This document shows positions 1 through 6,946 of a stretch of 13,249 nucleotides of DNA, in pieces (the first letter of the stretch is position 1; every line of letters begins with the position of its first letter). The position numbers and the translations under genes are program-made. This DNA comes from JBMOLK01 sp049325575 (GTDB lineage Bacteria > Bacillota > Clostridia > Acetivibrionales > Acetivibrionaceae). The DNA is taken from positions 1 to 13,249 of the forward strand of contig JBMOLK010000139.1 in NCBI GenBank assembly GCA_049325575.1. Reading direction: 5' to 3'. The notes beneath the pieces are model-generated. The model ran no database searches, was not told the DNA's origin, and saw nothing but the letters and a program-made list of their open reading frames with translations.

Positions 1-1
1 T

Positions 2-487
2 AGCAATTATAATCATTTAGATAAAGAGGAAAAATTTAGTGTAGTCTCTAATAATGAATACTCTAAACCGACAGGTTGTCTTTGGATAAAAAGTGTCAAT
101 ATGTCTGATGGTGTTCGTTTATTATGGGAGACTTGGGATAACAAATTCAGAATTAAAGGGATAGACCAAAACAGCTTTTTGCAATTTACCGAACCTTCTA
201 AATTGGCAGTTTTAGATACAACCACTTTCACAGAATTTAAGTTGTATTTTGCTAAAAGAAAAGAGATAGGAGACCTTTTGGGTAATGAAATAGAATTGGT
301 TTTTCTACGAGCCGATGTAGAGTTAGATAAAATGCTAATAAATGAACCAAATCGTTATGTAGATATGGTAGTGAATGTGCCTGGGATGGAAAGATTGCAA
401 GTTTCTAACCTTTATCTGGAGGCTTACGAAAGAAAGATAAAAGAATATAATGAAAAAGTTAGGAGGCCCGAAGGTGTTAGAACTTGA
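2..487 (+). CDS. Phage structural-region protein of unknown function (5' partial)
   Basis: The reading frame is open from base 2 and no in-frame ATG precedes 101. The ATG at 101 has no Shine-Dalgarno upstream, so the gene most likely begins left of the window and this is its C-terminal part of about 161 residues. I do not recognise the family. The visible part mixes beta-rich stretches with a charged, helical C-terminus (ERKIKEYNEKVRR). It has no signal peptide or membrane segment. It overlaps the tail-completion gene by 14 nt, and its last codons contain that gene's AGGAGG ribosome site, so the two are translationally coupled. By position it should be a head or head-tail connector protein, which is inference from neighbours only. 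Confidence 0.7.
   Translation, partial: SNYNHLDKEEKFSVVSNNEYSKPTGCLWIKSVNMSDGVRLLWETWDNKFRIKGIDQNSFLQFTEPSKLAVLDTTTFTEFKLYFAKRKEIGDLLGNEIELVFLRADVELDKMLINEPNRYVDMVVNVPGMERLQVSNLYLEAYERKIKEYNEKVRRPEGVRT
461..466 (+). promoter_or_regulatory. Shine-Dalgarno that decides a GTG start
   Basis: A perfect AGGAGG lies 7 nt before GTG at 474. The in-frame ATG at 450 lies upstream of this motif and has no comparable site, so the GTG is the better start for the tail-completion gene. Confidence 0.75.
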
Positions 488-956
488 AATTTCTACCAGA
501 CCTACAACATACGAGGTCTTAAAGGCAGTAGATAAAATAGAAAGAGAAATTATCTCTGATTTAAGGGATTTTGGAGATACCGCAAAAGAGATTGTTTTGA
601 CCTCTTTTAAAAAGAGGTTTGCTACAGAAAATAAAGGGCAATGGGCAGCGCTTTCCCATGCCTATAAGAAATGGAAAGAAAGACATTATCCAGGGATGCC
701 TATATTGCAACTAACCCAAGCTTTAATAAGAGCCGTTATGGGTGAAGGAGCAGGGCATATTGATAATAAAACCCCTGAATATCTTGAGTTTGGAGTAGAA
801 GCAGAGGAAATTCCTCAAGCAAGGCACGTGCAGGATATGGACCCATCTAGGGTATGGTGCGAGATGTATCCTGAAGATGTAGATATATTAGGAAAGGCTT
901 TTGCGGGACATATTAGATTAAAGGCGGATGAGATTTTAAAAGAAATAAATGTATAA
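474..956 (+). CDS. Phage virion morphogenesis / tail completion protein (Mu gpG-like)
   Basis: This 160-aa soluble protein resembles the phage virion morphogenesis family (Mu gpG, tail completion / head-tail joining). The diagnostic stretch is in the middle: a Trp followed by LSHAYKKWKERHYPG and then PILQLTQALIRAV, matching the family pattern W-x-LS...K...(K/P)IL..TG.L. After it comes a beta-rich part (TPEYLEFGVEAEEIPQARH) typical of the fold, although this protein has Q where most relatives have the G of 'LTG'. The GTG start is chosen for its AGGAGG. It overlaps the upstream gene by 14 nt and the next by 8 nt. Its position just before a tail-terminator-like gene fits a role at the head-tail interface. 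The family call is by motif recall, not alignment. Confidence 0.7.
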   Translation: MLELEISTRPTTYEVLKAVDKIEREIISDLRDFGDTAKEIVLTSFKKRFATENKGQWAALSHAYKKWKERHYPGMPILQLTQALIRAVMGEGAGHIDNKTPEYLEFGVEAEEIPQARHVQDMDPSRVWCEMYPEDVDILGKAFAGHIRLKADEILKEINV

Positions 957-1431
957 GGAATTTAGGCTAAAGATAAGGGATTTACTAGAGGCAAACAAAA
1001 GCACAATAGGTGTTAACGGGGTCTATTCACCCCTGCCTCCATTTATTCCTAAAGACCAATACCCTTTAGTTGCCATTCTGCTTAACAGAGCAACAAAGGA
1101 ACAACCAGAAACAACGGGTGGCGTTTTTAGACCTTTTATCTCCGCTACTCTTTGGATACAGATTATAGAAATATCAAGAAATAGCGTGGATGGGATTAGG
1201 GAGAATATGGAATATTGCAATCAATTACAAGAACAGGCAGAGGATATAACCGAAAAGATTGTTGCTTTATTGAGGGAAAGAAGAAGTTTAGAGGGGATTT
1301 GCACTGAAAGCTCTATTTTAGAGGTGAACTTTCAATGGAGACCCTCTCTTTTTGCTCAAGGGGCTTTGGTGGTTGGTTCAACCATAGATTTTGGCGGAAC
1401 AATGACTAGTTTTGAGGTGAAAATGATATGA
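949..1431 (+). CDS. Probable tail terminator / minor tail protein
   Basis: This is a 160-aa soluble protein. An N-terminal helix is followed by a beta strand (YPLVAILLNRA), a long strand (PFISATLWIQIIEIS), a long helix (about residues 85-110, ending TEKIVALLRERR), and closing strands near VNFQWRPS and STIDFGG. This alpha/beta order and length are typical of phage tail terminators such as lambda gpU and SPP1 gp17, which cap the tail tube and join it to the head. Sequence in this family is poorly conserved, so the call rests on length, predicted strand-helix order and position right after a gpG-like protein. It starts inside the previous gene (8-nt overlap) with only a weak ribosome site, and ends in an ATGA overlap. 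Confidence 0.5.
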   Translation: MYKEFRLKIRDLLEANKSTIGVNGVYSPLPPFIPKDQYPLVAILLNRATKEQPETTGGVFRPFISATLWIQIIEISRNSVDGIRENMEYCNQLQEQAEDITEKIVALLRERRSLEGICTESSILEVNFQWRPSLFAQGALVVGSTIDFGGTMTSFEVKMI

Positions 1432-1796
1432 CACCCGATATTACTTTTATAGCTCCTAACCTTAAGGTATTTGAAAAAGACTTGGGGACAATACCTATGT
1501 TAGTTCACGGGGATTTTCATCTGCCTTTTAATTCTTCTGCTCTTCTAAAACAACTTATCTTGATTGCTACAGGAACATTAACAGCAGGAGAGCAGATTAA
1601 GATAGAATTGTTTGAAAGGCAAGCAATGGCAGAAAAGGATAAAATATGGGAGGATAATATCATAGATTATAATACCATCAATGTTTCTCCTAACATAAAT
1701 TATATAGACCTAGATAGACAAGGATTATTACACATAAAAGTAACCAATGATCATTCAAACGATTTATCCTTTTTTCTGAAGATAAAATATGAATAG
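1428..1796 (+). CDS. Small beta-rich phage structural protein, unknown
   Basis: This is a 122-aa protein with no signal peptide or membrane segment. The central part (GDFHLPFNSSALLKQL, then ATGTLTAGEQIKIELFER) and the C-terminus (YIDLDRQGLLHIKVTNDHS) look like alternating beta strands, as in small phage tail, decoration or fibre-base domains. I cannot assign a family. It starts at an ATGA overlap with the tail terminator, with GAGGTGA close upstream, and overlaps the first exported gene by 8 nt. It is the last gene before the run of signal-peptide-bearing proteins. Confidence 0.55.
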   Translation: MTPDITFIAPNLKVFEKDLGTIPMLVHGDFHLPFNSSALLKQLILIATGTLTAGEQIKIELFERQAMAEKDKIWEDNIIDYNTINVSPNINYIDLDRQGLLHIKVTNDHSNDLSFFLKIKYE

Positions 1797-2358
1797 ACTA
1801 ATTGCGATAATAATTTTGGTAGCAGGACTTGCCTTTGCCATTGATGAAGTAACTATAAAATATGGGGCAAACAAGGCAAGGGTAAATGCCAATGGACAAT
1901 TAGTTACCGATGCCGTGATAAGTGTAGGAACTGTAACTGTGAGTGGAATAGCTTACGGAGAGACCATTTTAAAAGATGAAGAGGGGGATAAGGTGGATGT
2001 ATCCAAAAAAAGGGAAATGATAATATCAGAAAGGCTTATTAAGCCTGTATTATTAACATCTTCATCTATCAGCCCAACAGGAAGTCAATCGGTCGCTTAT
2101 ACTGCTATTGGTTCAACGACTGTTACAGGATTAAATATTGGAGCATTTATAGAAAATAATAAAGCAGGAGGGGAGATTGTTTTTAATATTTTGATAGGCT
2201 CTTATGAACTTTTTGCCATTTCTACCCCAACAAATCCTTTTGTTTTTTTGGATTTGAAATCGGGAATTGAAATTGCCGATGGAAGCGAGATAAAAATAAC
2301 TGGCTGGAATAATGAAAATATAAATCAGATTTTTAAGGTTAATATTCTTATAAAATAG
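1789..2358 (+). CDS. Exported protein of unknown function
   Basis: This 189-aa protein begins with a compact Sec signal peptide: MNR, a hydrophobic core LIAIIILVAGL, and a probable signal peptidase I site AFA|IDE after residue 17. The mature part looks like an all-beta protein. It is rich in Val, Thr, Ser, Ile and Gly, with a central linker (SSSISPTGSQSV) separating two regions, the second with strands such as GEIVFNILIG and ASP/GLY turns near the C-terminus. No catalytic motif is visible. The ATG at 1789 is chosen because it directly opens the signal peptide. It overlaps the upstream gene by 8 nt. Export is predicted from the N-terminus; a tail-fibre or surface role is inference. Confidence 0.6.
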   Translation: MNRLIAIIILVAGLAFAIDEVTIKYGANKARVNANGQLVTDAVISVGTVTVSGIAYGETILKDEEGDKVDVSKKREMIISERLIKPVLLTSSSISPTGSQSVAYTAIGSTTVTGLNIGAFIENNKAGGEIVFNILIGSYELFAISTPTNPFVFLDLKSGIEIADGSEIKITGWNNENINQIFKVNILIK

Positions 2359-2365
2359 GAGGTGA
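2357..2365 (+). promoter_or_regulatory. First of two tandem strong Shine-Dalgarno sites
   Basis: AGGAGGTGA, near-perfect complementarity to the 16S rRNA tail, overlaps the stop of the upstream gene and lies 5 nt before ATG 2371. A second identical 9-mer follows at 2406-2414. Confidence 0.7.
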
Positions 2366-2405
2366 GTAAAATGATTACTTTAAATCGTCCAAAAATTTTA
2401 AACAA

Positions 2406-2414
2406 AGGAGGTGA
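2406..2414 (+). promoter_or_regulatory. Second tandem Shine-Dalgarno; favoured start is ATG 2422
   Basis: AGGAGGTGA repeats 49 nt after the first copy and sits 7 nt before ATG 2422, which opens a canonical signal peptide. The two ATGs (2371 and 2422) are in the same frame, so both could yield products differing by a 17-residue N-terminal extension. Confidence 0.7.
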
Positions 2415-2421
2415 GAAAAAA

Positions 2422-3141
2422 ATGAGGATAATGACTTTAAGTGGGTTAGGGTTGCTTTTAATGGCAGGGATAGGGTTTGCCTTACCACAGCCAGTTAGCC
2501 AGAGTGGAAATTGGAATGCTAATGCTACCATTACCAATACTGTTACCATTCAGGGTAATGTTGGGCTAAATGCAGGGAGCAACAATATCGGAGATGTTGA
2601 TGTTCTTACGATGCCTGCGGTAAATGCAACTATCACTAATACTATTACCGAGACAAATTCTAATGCTATTAAGACTAGCCTTGATACATTAGATAATGCT
2701 ATCTCGGGTAATGAGATGCAGGTTGATGTTCTTACTTTGCCCAGTCTTCCAGCAGGTGAGAACCATGTAGGGACTGTGGCAATTAGGGGAACAATACCCG
2801 TGACACAAGGGCTAAAGACACCCTTTAGCTCCTATGAGGTAAATACCTCTTTAGCGGCAAGTGGAAATGATGCTGATTTAGGCACAACTACTCTATCTGT
2901 AGCCTCAAGATTAACATCAGTTAGAATTACTGCCGATGGAAGTGTAAGGGGTATTCTTTATATTGGTAGCACGGCAAAGGGTGAATTAGCAACATCTCCA
3001 TCTCACCGAAGTGATACTATATCTTTCGGTGATTATGGATTAGCTATTACCAGTGGACAGGCGGTCTATGTGAGTGTTACCAATGAGGACAGCACAAATG
3101 CCCAGAGGGTAACCGCTACATTGGTAGGATACAATGAGTAA
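2422..3141 (+). CDS. Exported repeat-containing beta-rich protein, phage fibre/decoration-like
   Basis: From ATG 2422 the product has 239 aa with a clear signal peptide (MRIMTLSGLGLLLMAGIGFA|LPQP). An in-frame start at 2371 with its own strong ribosome site would add 17 polar residues ahead of it. The N-terminal half of the mature protein is low-complexity and repetitive: NATITNTVTIQGN recurs as NATITNTITETN, and VDVLTMPAV recurs as VDVLTLPSL. This resembles phage fibre or surface proteins built of short beta repeats. The C-terminal half looks like a compact beta-sandwich (SVASRLTSVRITADGSV, then YIGSTAKGE, then AVYVSVTNEDS). No enzyme motif is seen. It overlaps the next gene by 8 nt. A structural or adhesive role is likely but not shown. 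Confidence 0.65.
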   Translation: MRIMTLSGLGLLLMAGIGFALPQPVSQSGNWNANATITNTVTIQGNVGLNAGSNNIGDVDVLTMPAVNATITNTITETNSNAIKTSLDTLDNAISGNEMQVDVLTLPSLPAGENHVGTVAIRGTIPVTQGLKTPFSSYEVNTSLAASGNDADLGTTTLSVASRLTSVRITADGSVRGILYIGSTAKGELATSPSHRSDTISFGDYGLAITSGQAVYVSVTNEDSTNAQRVTATLVGYNE

Positions 3142-3592
3142 GATGAAGACAAAAAAGAAGGGTAGTCTTTATCAGGAAATAATTGCAGGATTAGTTCTAT
3201 GGTTGTTTTCTTTTACAATTGTAGAAGGAGTAACCATAGGACAACCTGTAATTACTTCTTCTGGTAATTATTTGGGAATATCTGAATTACAGGGGCACTC
3301 TGTTTATTACAACAAATTCTCTACGGCTCAAACAGGATTATTAGTAATAGACCCAGGGGTAGGAATGCTTATTAGAGTAATCTATATTGTAGCTTCCTGT
3401 GGAAGCTCGGGAGACATCCTTGTATATTTTGGAGCAGATACTAATGCTAAACCTATCTTTGAGCTTAATAACACCCTTACAAGTGGTGTTGCACAAGGGC
3501 AACCTAGTTGGATAAGTGGGACAGTAAATGATAATGTTTATCTAACCTGTCCTGCTGATACTACAATTAGTATTTACTACGATGAAAAATAA
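3134..3592 (+). CDS. Exported or membrane-anchored small beta protein, unknown
   Basis: This 152-aa protein has a Lys-rich N-terminus (MSKMKTKKKG), a hydrophobic segment at about residues 16-31 (EIIAGLVLWLFSFTIV), and a possible cleavage near VEG|VT. It could equally be an uncleaved N-terminal anchor. The rest is beta-rich with two Cys (SCGSSG and YLTCPAD) that could form a disulfide outside the cytoplasm. A GGTAGGA ribosome site lies just before ATG 3134; an in-frame ATG at 3143 is an alternative. The C-terminal half (GDILVYFG, then SIYYDEK) resembles the C-terminal beta domain of the preceding gene in style, so the two may have related folds, which I have not aligned. Confidence 0.55.
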   Translation: MSKMKTKKKGSLYQEIIAGLVLWLFSFTIVEGVTIGQPVITSSGNYLGISELQGHSVYYNKFSTAQTGLLVIDPGVGMLIRVIYIVASCGSSGDILVYFGADTNAKPIFELNNTLTSGVAQGQPSWISGTVNDNVYLTCPADTTISIYYDEK

Positions 3593-4670
3593 GAAACTTT
3601 TGTGTCTTTTGTGTCTACTTTCTGTTTGTGCTTACGCTAAACCGAGAGTAAAACCTTTTTCTTTGGTAAATCTTACTTTTCAAGCAGGAAAGCAAGAAAA
3701 TCTAAAAGGTTTAATTGAGAAGTTAAATATCCCTCCAAAGGCTTCCTATATTATTTCTGCTAGTCTGGGAATGATTACAATGGCTTCCAATACGACCTTT
3801 TTGTCTTACCAAGCAGGGAAAGGGATATTTAATGTTTGGATAGGAACTTCGTCAGCAAATAAAGGCACAACAACTATGAAGACTTTAGCCTTTCCTTACA
3901 GTGTTTTACCCGCAGAGCCTTACCAAATAGATATTGCAAGTTCTAAAGAGGTTTTGAAGGTGGGAGAGAATATAGAAATAAAAGCCTCCATAAAAGATAA
4001 ATGGAACAATCCAATTTACACATCTTTAAAATGGCTTTTAAATGGCGTAGAAAAAGATGAACTACCCACTACATCCCTAGCCGCTGATAACTGGCAAATT
4101 CAGACAAAATATGAAACAATTACAAGCAACTTCATTAAAATTGCTTGGTTAGGAAAACCCTACAAAATAATTGGCACAAAGGAAGGCAAAGAATATGTAG
4201 GGGAAAGAATGTATTTTGAGGCACAGATTGTAGACGAAGCAGGACATATCTTGCCAGATAAGGGTAATTGGAAATGGGGAACATCTACAAGATTGATAGG
4301 AATAGAAGATAATATCCTATGTATAGAAAATATCCTCTTTGGCACGGTAAGCATTCAGTATCAATGTGGAGAACTTAACAAGGAGTATTCTTATTATATT
4401 CAACTCCTTGAGGATATGCCTAGAAAGGCAACTTATAAGATTTTAGACATTGATTTTAAGAGGTTTGTTATTATTGCCGAAATTTCTATAAATGACCTTG
4501 TTTTAAAAGAAGAAATTCCTTTTCTGCCAGAGTATGTTGACTTACTGAACGACCCTAACAAGGTTGATGAGGTCAATGAATGGATGAAATTGAGGGTTCT
4601 AAGAAGGGCAAGGGAGATAGAAAAGGAACTAAGTGCAAAAAAAGCTACACAGCAATTATTAAACAAATGA
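3582..4670 (+). CDS. Exported protein with Ig-like (BIG/invasin-type) regions
   Basis: This 362-aa protein begins with a signal peptide (MKNKKLLCLLCLLSVCAYA|KP, cleavage after residue 19). The Cys at 16 does not make a good lipobox. After a 90-residue region come two stretches resembling bacterial Ig-like domains. Residues ~113-188 contain PYQIDIAS, VGENIEIKASIKDKWNNPI and WLLNG. Residues ~193-275 contain PYKIIG, VGERMYFEAQIVDEAGHIL, and a closing strand near VSIQYQC. The pattern 'VG..v.v.A.i.D..gnPi' is typical of big domains in surface adhesins and fibres. The last ~60 residues are charged and helical (VNEWMKLRVLRRAREIEKEL), unlike a simple adhesin tip. Its stop overlaps the next start (ATGA), implying coupled synthesis with the LamG protein. 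Confidence 0.6.
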   Translation: MKNKKLLCLLCLLSVCAYAKPRVKPFSLVNLTFQAGKQENLKGLIEKLNIPPKASYIISASLGMITMASNTTFLSYQAGKGIFNVWIGTSSANKGTTTMKTLAFPYSVLPAEPYQIDIASSKEVLKVGENIEIKASIKDKWNNPIYTSLKWLLNGVEKDELPTTSLAADNWQIQTKYETITSNFIKIAWLGKPYKIIGTKEGKEYVGERMYFEAQIVDEAGHILPDKGNWKWGTSTRLIGIEDNILCIENILFGTVSIQYQCGELNKEYSYYIQLLEDMPRKATYKILDIDFKRFVIIAEISINDLVLKEEIPFLPEYVDLLNDPNKVDEVNEWMKLRVLRRAREIEKELSAKKATQQLLNK

Positions 4671-5755
4671 AAAAGATTATAGCTTCTTTGCTTTTGTTAA
4701 CCTTCAATAGTTGTTATGGACTAATAGGATTTTTTAGAACAGGTGGTGGTGGAAGTGCAGGTACTGTTACCTGTTACATGAAATCTATTACTTTCACTTC
4801 AGATAGTGCAAAAATTCCAAGTTCACAAACTGACTTTTCTGCACTGGTTAGTTTATCATCAGATACAAACTTAGCAAATTATGCCCAAGACGATGGAGAT
4901 GACATAGTTTTTACTTTACAGGATGGAACAACAAAAATTTCTCACGAAATAGAAAAATTTGATGGAGGAACAGGAGAGTTGGTTGTTTGGGTTAAAGTTC
5001 CAACCCTTGCTACTAATACAGTAATATATATGCACTATGGTAGTAATACAGCTACCAACCAACAACAAGGCACGGTTACTTGGGACAGCAATTATAAGGG
5101 CGTCTGGCATCTGGATGAAACCTCTGGCACGGTTTATGATAGCACGAGCAATGCCAATAATGGAACGCCTTATGGAGTAATCCAAGATGTAGTTGGTAAA
5201 ATAAATGGAGCAGATAGTTTTGATGGCACAGATGATTATATAAGTGTATCATCGTTTAGTATAACATCACCTGTAAGTTTTGAATTTTGGATAAAAGCTG
5301 GCACAGAGACAAAAACCAACGGTAGAATTTTAGTGAGAGATGCCAACAGTGCAGGCAACCGTGCCTTTGCAATTCAACGAAATGGAACTAGTTTGGTGAT
5401 AGATACTTGGAACAGTGCAGGCACTTGGTATGGACTGACCAGCACAAATGTAGTTACAGAGGGAATATGGAAACATTATATTTATACGATAAGCGATACT
5501 GCAATATCACTTTATACTAATGGTAGTTTTGTAAATTCTGCCTCATTTAGCGGGTCTTTGGTAAATCCAAGCGTGCAACTTGATATGGGTTGTGATTATT
5601 ACACAAGCAACTATGCTTACCACGGTAGTACTGACGAAGTCCGCATCTCTAATATTGTCCGCTCTGCTAATTGGATAACTACCTCTTATAATAGCCAGAA
5701 CGACCCTTCAACTTTTTTTAGTTTGGGAAGCCAAGAAACCTCAACATATTATTAA
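4667..5755 (+). CDS. Exported DUF2341 + LamG-like (concanavalin A-fold) protein
   Basis: The start is ATG 4667, overlapping the previous stop; a longer in-frame ATG at 4580 would lie within the upstream gene and bury the signal peptide. The 362-aa product begins MKKIIASLLLLTFNSCYG. Signal peptidase I cleavage after CYG is possible, and FNSC is a weak lipobox-like alternative. Residues ~40-130 match DUF2341 (SAKIPSSQTDFSALVSL, DDGDDIVFT, ELVVWVKVP, YMHYGS). Residues ~145-335 match a Laminin_G_3/LamG jellyroll (GVWHLDETSGTVYDST, DSFDGTDDYISV, FEFWIKAG), ending with the usual DEVRISNIVRSANWI motif. LamG domains typically bind glycans, so a surface or receptor-binding role is plausible. It is followed after 2 nt by the endolysin. 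Confidence 0.8.
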   Translation: MKKIIASLLLLTFNSCYGLIGFFRTGGGGSAGTVTCYMKSITFTSDSAKIPSSQTDFSALVSLSSDTNLANYAQDDGDDIVFTLQDGTTKISHEIEKFDGGTGELVVWVKVPTLATNTVIYMHYGSNTATNQQQGTVTWDSNYKGVWHLDETSGTVYDSTSNANNGTPYGVIQDVVGKINGADSFDGTDDYISVSSFSITSPVSFEFWIKAGTETKTNGRILVRDANSAGNRAFAIQRNGTSLVIDTWNSAGTWYGLTSTNVVTEGIWKHYIYTISDTAISLYTNGSFVNSASFSGSLVNPSVQLDMGCDYYTSNYAYHGSTDEVRISNIVRSANWITTSYNSQNDPSTFFSLGSQETSTYY

Positions 5756-5757
5756 CT

Positions 5758-6324
5758 ATGTTTAAGATTTGCATTGATGCTGGACACGGCGGGAACGACC
5801 CAGGAGCAATAGGCTATTCTGGGGTGAAAGAGAAGGATATAACCCTTGCAATCGCTAAAAATATTAAAAAGGCATTACAACCTTTTTGTGAAATTATAAT
5901 GACAAGGGAAAAAGATATTACTCCTGAAAGGGTAAAAATAGCCAACCAATTAGAAAGCGATTATCTAGTGTCTATTCACTGTAATTCAGGACCCCTAACC
6001 GCAGCAGGCAGGGAAATTTTTCATTGGGATAATTCTAAAGAAGGGCAATTATTGGCTGAAAATATAGATATAACTTTAGATGAAATAGAAGATATAAAAA
6101 ATCGAGGGATAAAACTTGCTTCTGAGTTAAGAAAAACAAGGGGATGGGATAGAGGCCCCTCTATCCTTCAAGATACAGAAATGCCTGCGGTGATTGTGGA
6201 GATAGGGTTTATTACCAATCAACAAGAGGAGTTATTTTTAACAGAAGCAAGCAATCAATGGTTTATCAGTAAGTGTATAAGTAAAGGAATATTGAATTAT
6301 CTCTTTGGAAAAGTAAATGTATGA
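5758..6324 (+). CDS. N-acetylmuramoyl-L-alanine amidase (Amidase_3), phage endolysin
   Basis: This 188-aa single-domain Amidase_3 protein is a Zn hydrolase that cuts the bond between MurNAc and L-Ala of peptidoglycan. The expected residues are present: His10 in IDAGHGGNDPGA, Glu25 in GVKEKD, His74 in VSIHCNS (zinc ligands), and Glu148 in AVIVEIGFITN (catalytic Glu). The length covers the catalytic domain only; no cell-wall-binding domain is attached. It has no signal peptide, unlike its upstream neighbours, so release to the wall would need a holin, and candidates follow immediately. The ATG at 5758 comes 2 nt after the previous stop. The gene overlaps the next by 8 nt. Function is well supported by motifs; a lysis rather than virion-entry role is inferred from context. 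Confidence 0.92.
   Translation: MFKICIDAGHGGNDPGAIGYSGVKEKDITLAIAKNIKKALQPFCEIIMTREKDITPERVKIANQLESDYLVSIHCNSGPLTAAGREIFHWDNSKEGQLLAENIDITLDEIEDIKNRGIKLASELRKTRGWDRGPSILQDTEMPAVIVEIGFITNQQEELFLTEASNQWFISKCISKGILNYLFGKVNV
6147..6166 (+). repeat. Inverted repeat inside the amidase gene
   Basis: GGATAGAGG and CCTCTATCC form a 9-bp perfect stem with only 2 nt between (8 bp with a 4-nt loop is more realistic). It encodes the conserved RGPSI stretch, so codon constraint may explain it. No U-tract follows. Confidence 0.5.
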
Positions 6325-6646
6325 AGAGAGAGATTTTGCTAAATTTGAGTTTGCTATTGAGGAACACTCAAGGTTTATTAGTTCTCTTGAAAAACTTATC
6401 AAAGAAGAGTTTGATAGAGAAAGCAAGAAAGGAACAGAAATCTATAGTATTCTTAAAAAGTTAGAAATAGATATTATGTGGTGCAAAGAAAATATTAAGG
6501 TTCACGACAAAAGCCATCGTGAATTTACTACTCCTGAAGGAATTAAGCTTGGGCAACTGCTGACCAAAATTACTATTTATTCAAGCCTTGCTACCACAAT
6601 TGCTTTAGGAGTAATTTCTTTGGCAAGTAGAATTATTTTTAAATAG
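6317..6646 (+). CDS. Coiled-coil protein with C-terminal membrane segment (XhlA/holin-accessory-like)
   Basis: This 109-aa protein is highly charged and helical over about residues 1-80 (EEHSRFISSLEKLIKEEF, then ILKKLEIDI), followed by one membrane segment at about 84-105 (TIYSSLATTIALGVISLAS) and a short basic tail. The order 'coiled coil, then C-terminal TM' and the size recall XhlA-type phage lysis-accessory proteins, and it lies directly after the amidase with an 8-nt overlap. I cannot confirm homology. An alternative is a tail-anchored inner-membrane protein with a role in superinfection control. Confidence 0.6.
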   Translation: MYEERDFAKFEFAIEEHSRFISSLEKLIKEEFDRESKKGTEIYSILKKLEIDIMWCKENIKVHDKSHREFTTPEGIKLGQLLTKITIYSSLATTIALGVISLASRIIFK

Positions 6647-6647
6647 A

Positions 6648-6941
6648 ATGGTAAGAGAAATTAAGATTTTTTTATGGGTCTTGTTATATTCTATAATTAG
6701 AACACTACACTTAATAGAAGGTTTTATAATTTGGCTTCTTCTTCCAATTGAAATAATAAAAGAAATTATTGAGAATATATTTTATGTTTGGAAAGAGATG
6801 AGAGAAGAATATGAAAAAAGGTCTTATACTAAATTTTTTACAGAAACAAATATAAAAAATTTTGTTTTTTCAGAATTAAAAAATCTTATGGCTTTGCGGG
6901 ATATTAAGAACATCTTAACAATTTTTAAGGAGGGGGGGTAA
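6648..6941 (+). CDS. Small hydrophobic membrane protein, holin candidate
   Basis: This 97-aa protein starts 1 nt after the previous stop with no obvious ribosome site, suggesting translational coupling. Residues ~5-47 are strongly hydrophobic (IFLWVLLYSIIRTLHL, then GFIIWLLLPIEIIKEII), enough for one or two membrane passes. The C-terminal half is charged and helical. The last codons lie in a G-rich run (G7) that doubles as the next gene's ribosome site. Size, topology and the position behind the endolysin fit a holin, but no family motif is visible. Confidence 0.55.
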   Translation: MVREIKIFLWVLLYSIIRTLHLIEGFIIWLLLPIEIIKEIIENIFYVWKEMREEYEKRSYTKFFTETNIKNFVFSELKNLMALRDIKNILTIFKEGG

Positions 6942-6946
6942 ATAAA

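Noticed and set aside
2809..2831. GCTAAAG/CTTTAGC hairpin with terminator-like look
   Set aside because: Inside a coding region, 7 bp plus flanking pairs, and no following U-tract.
4379..4410. CAAGGAGT/ACTCCTTG inverted repeat
   Set aside because: 8-bp arms with a 16-nt loop inside coding sequence. Several such pairs are expected by chance in 13 kb, and there is no positional logic.
4580..4666. Upstream in-frame extension of the LamG gene
   Set aside because: It lies inside the preceding gene and would place a basic stretch before the signal peptide; ATG 4667 with an ATGA overlap is the normal arrangement here.
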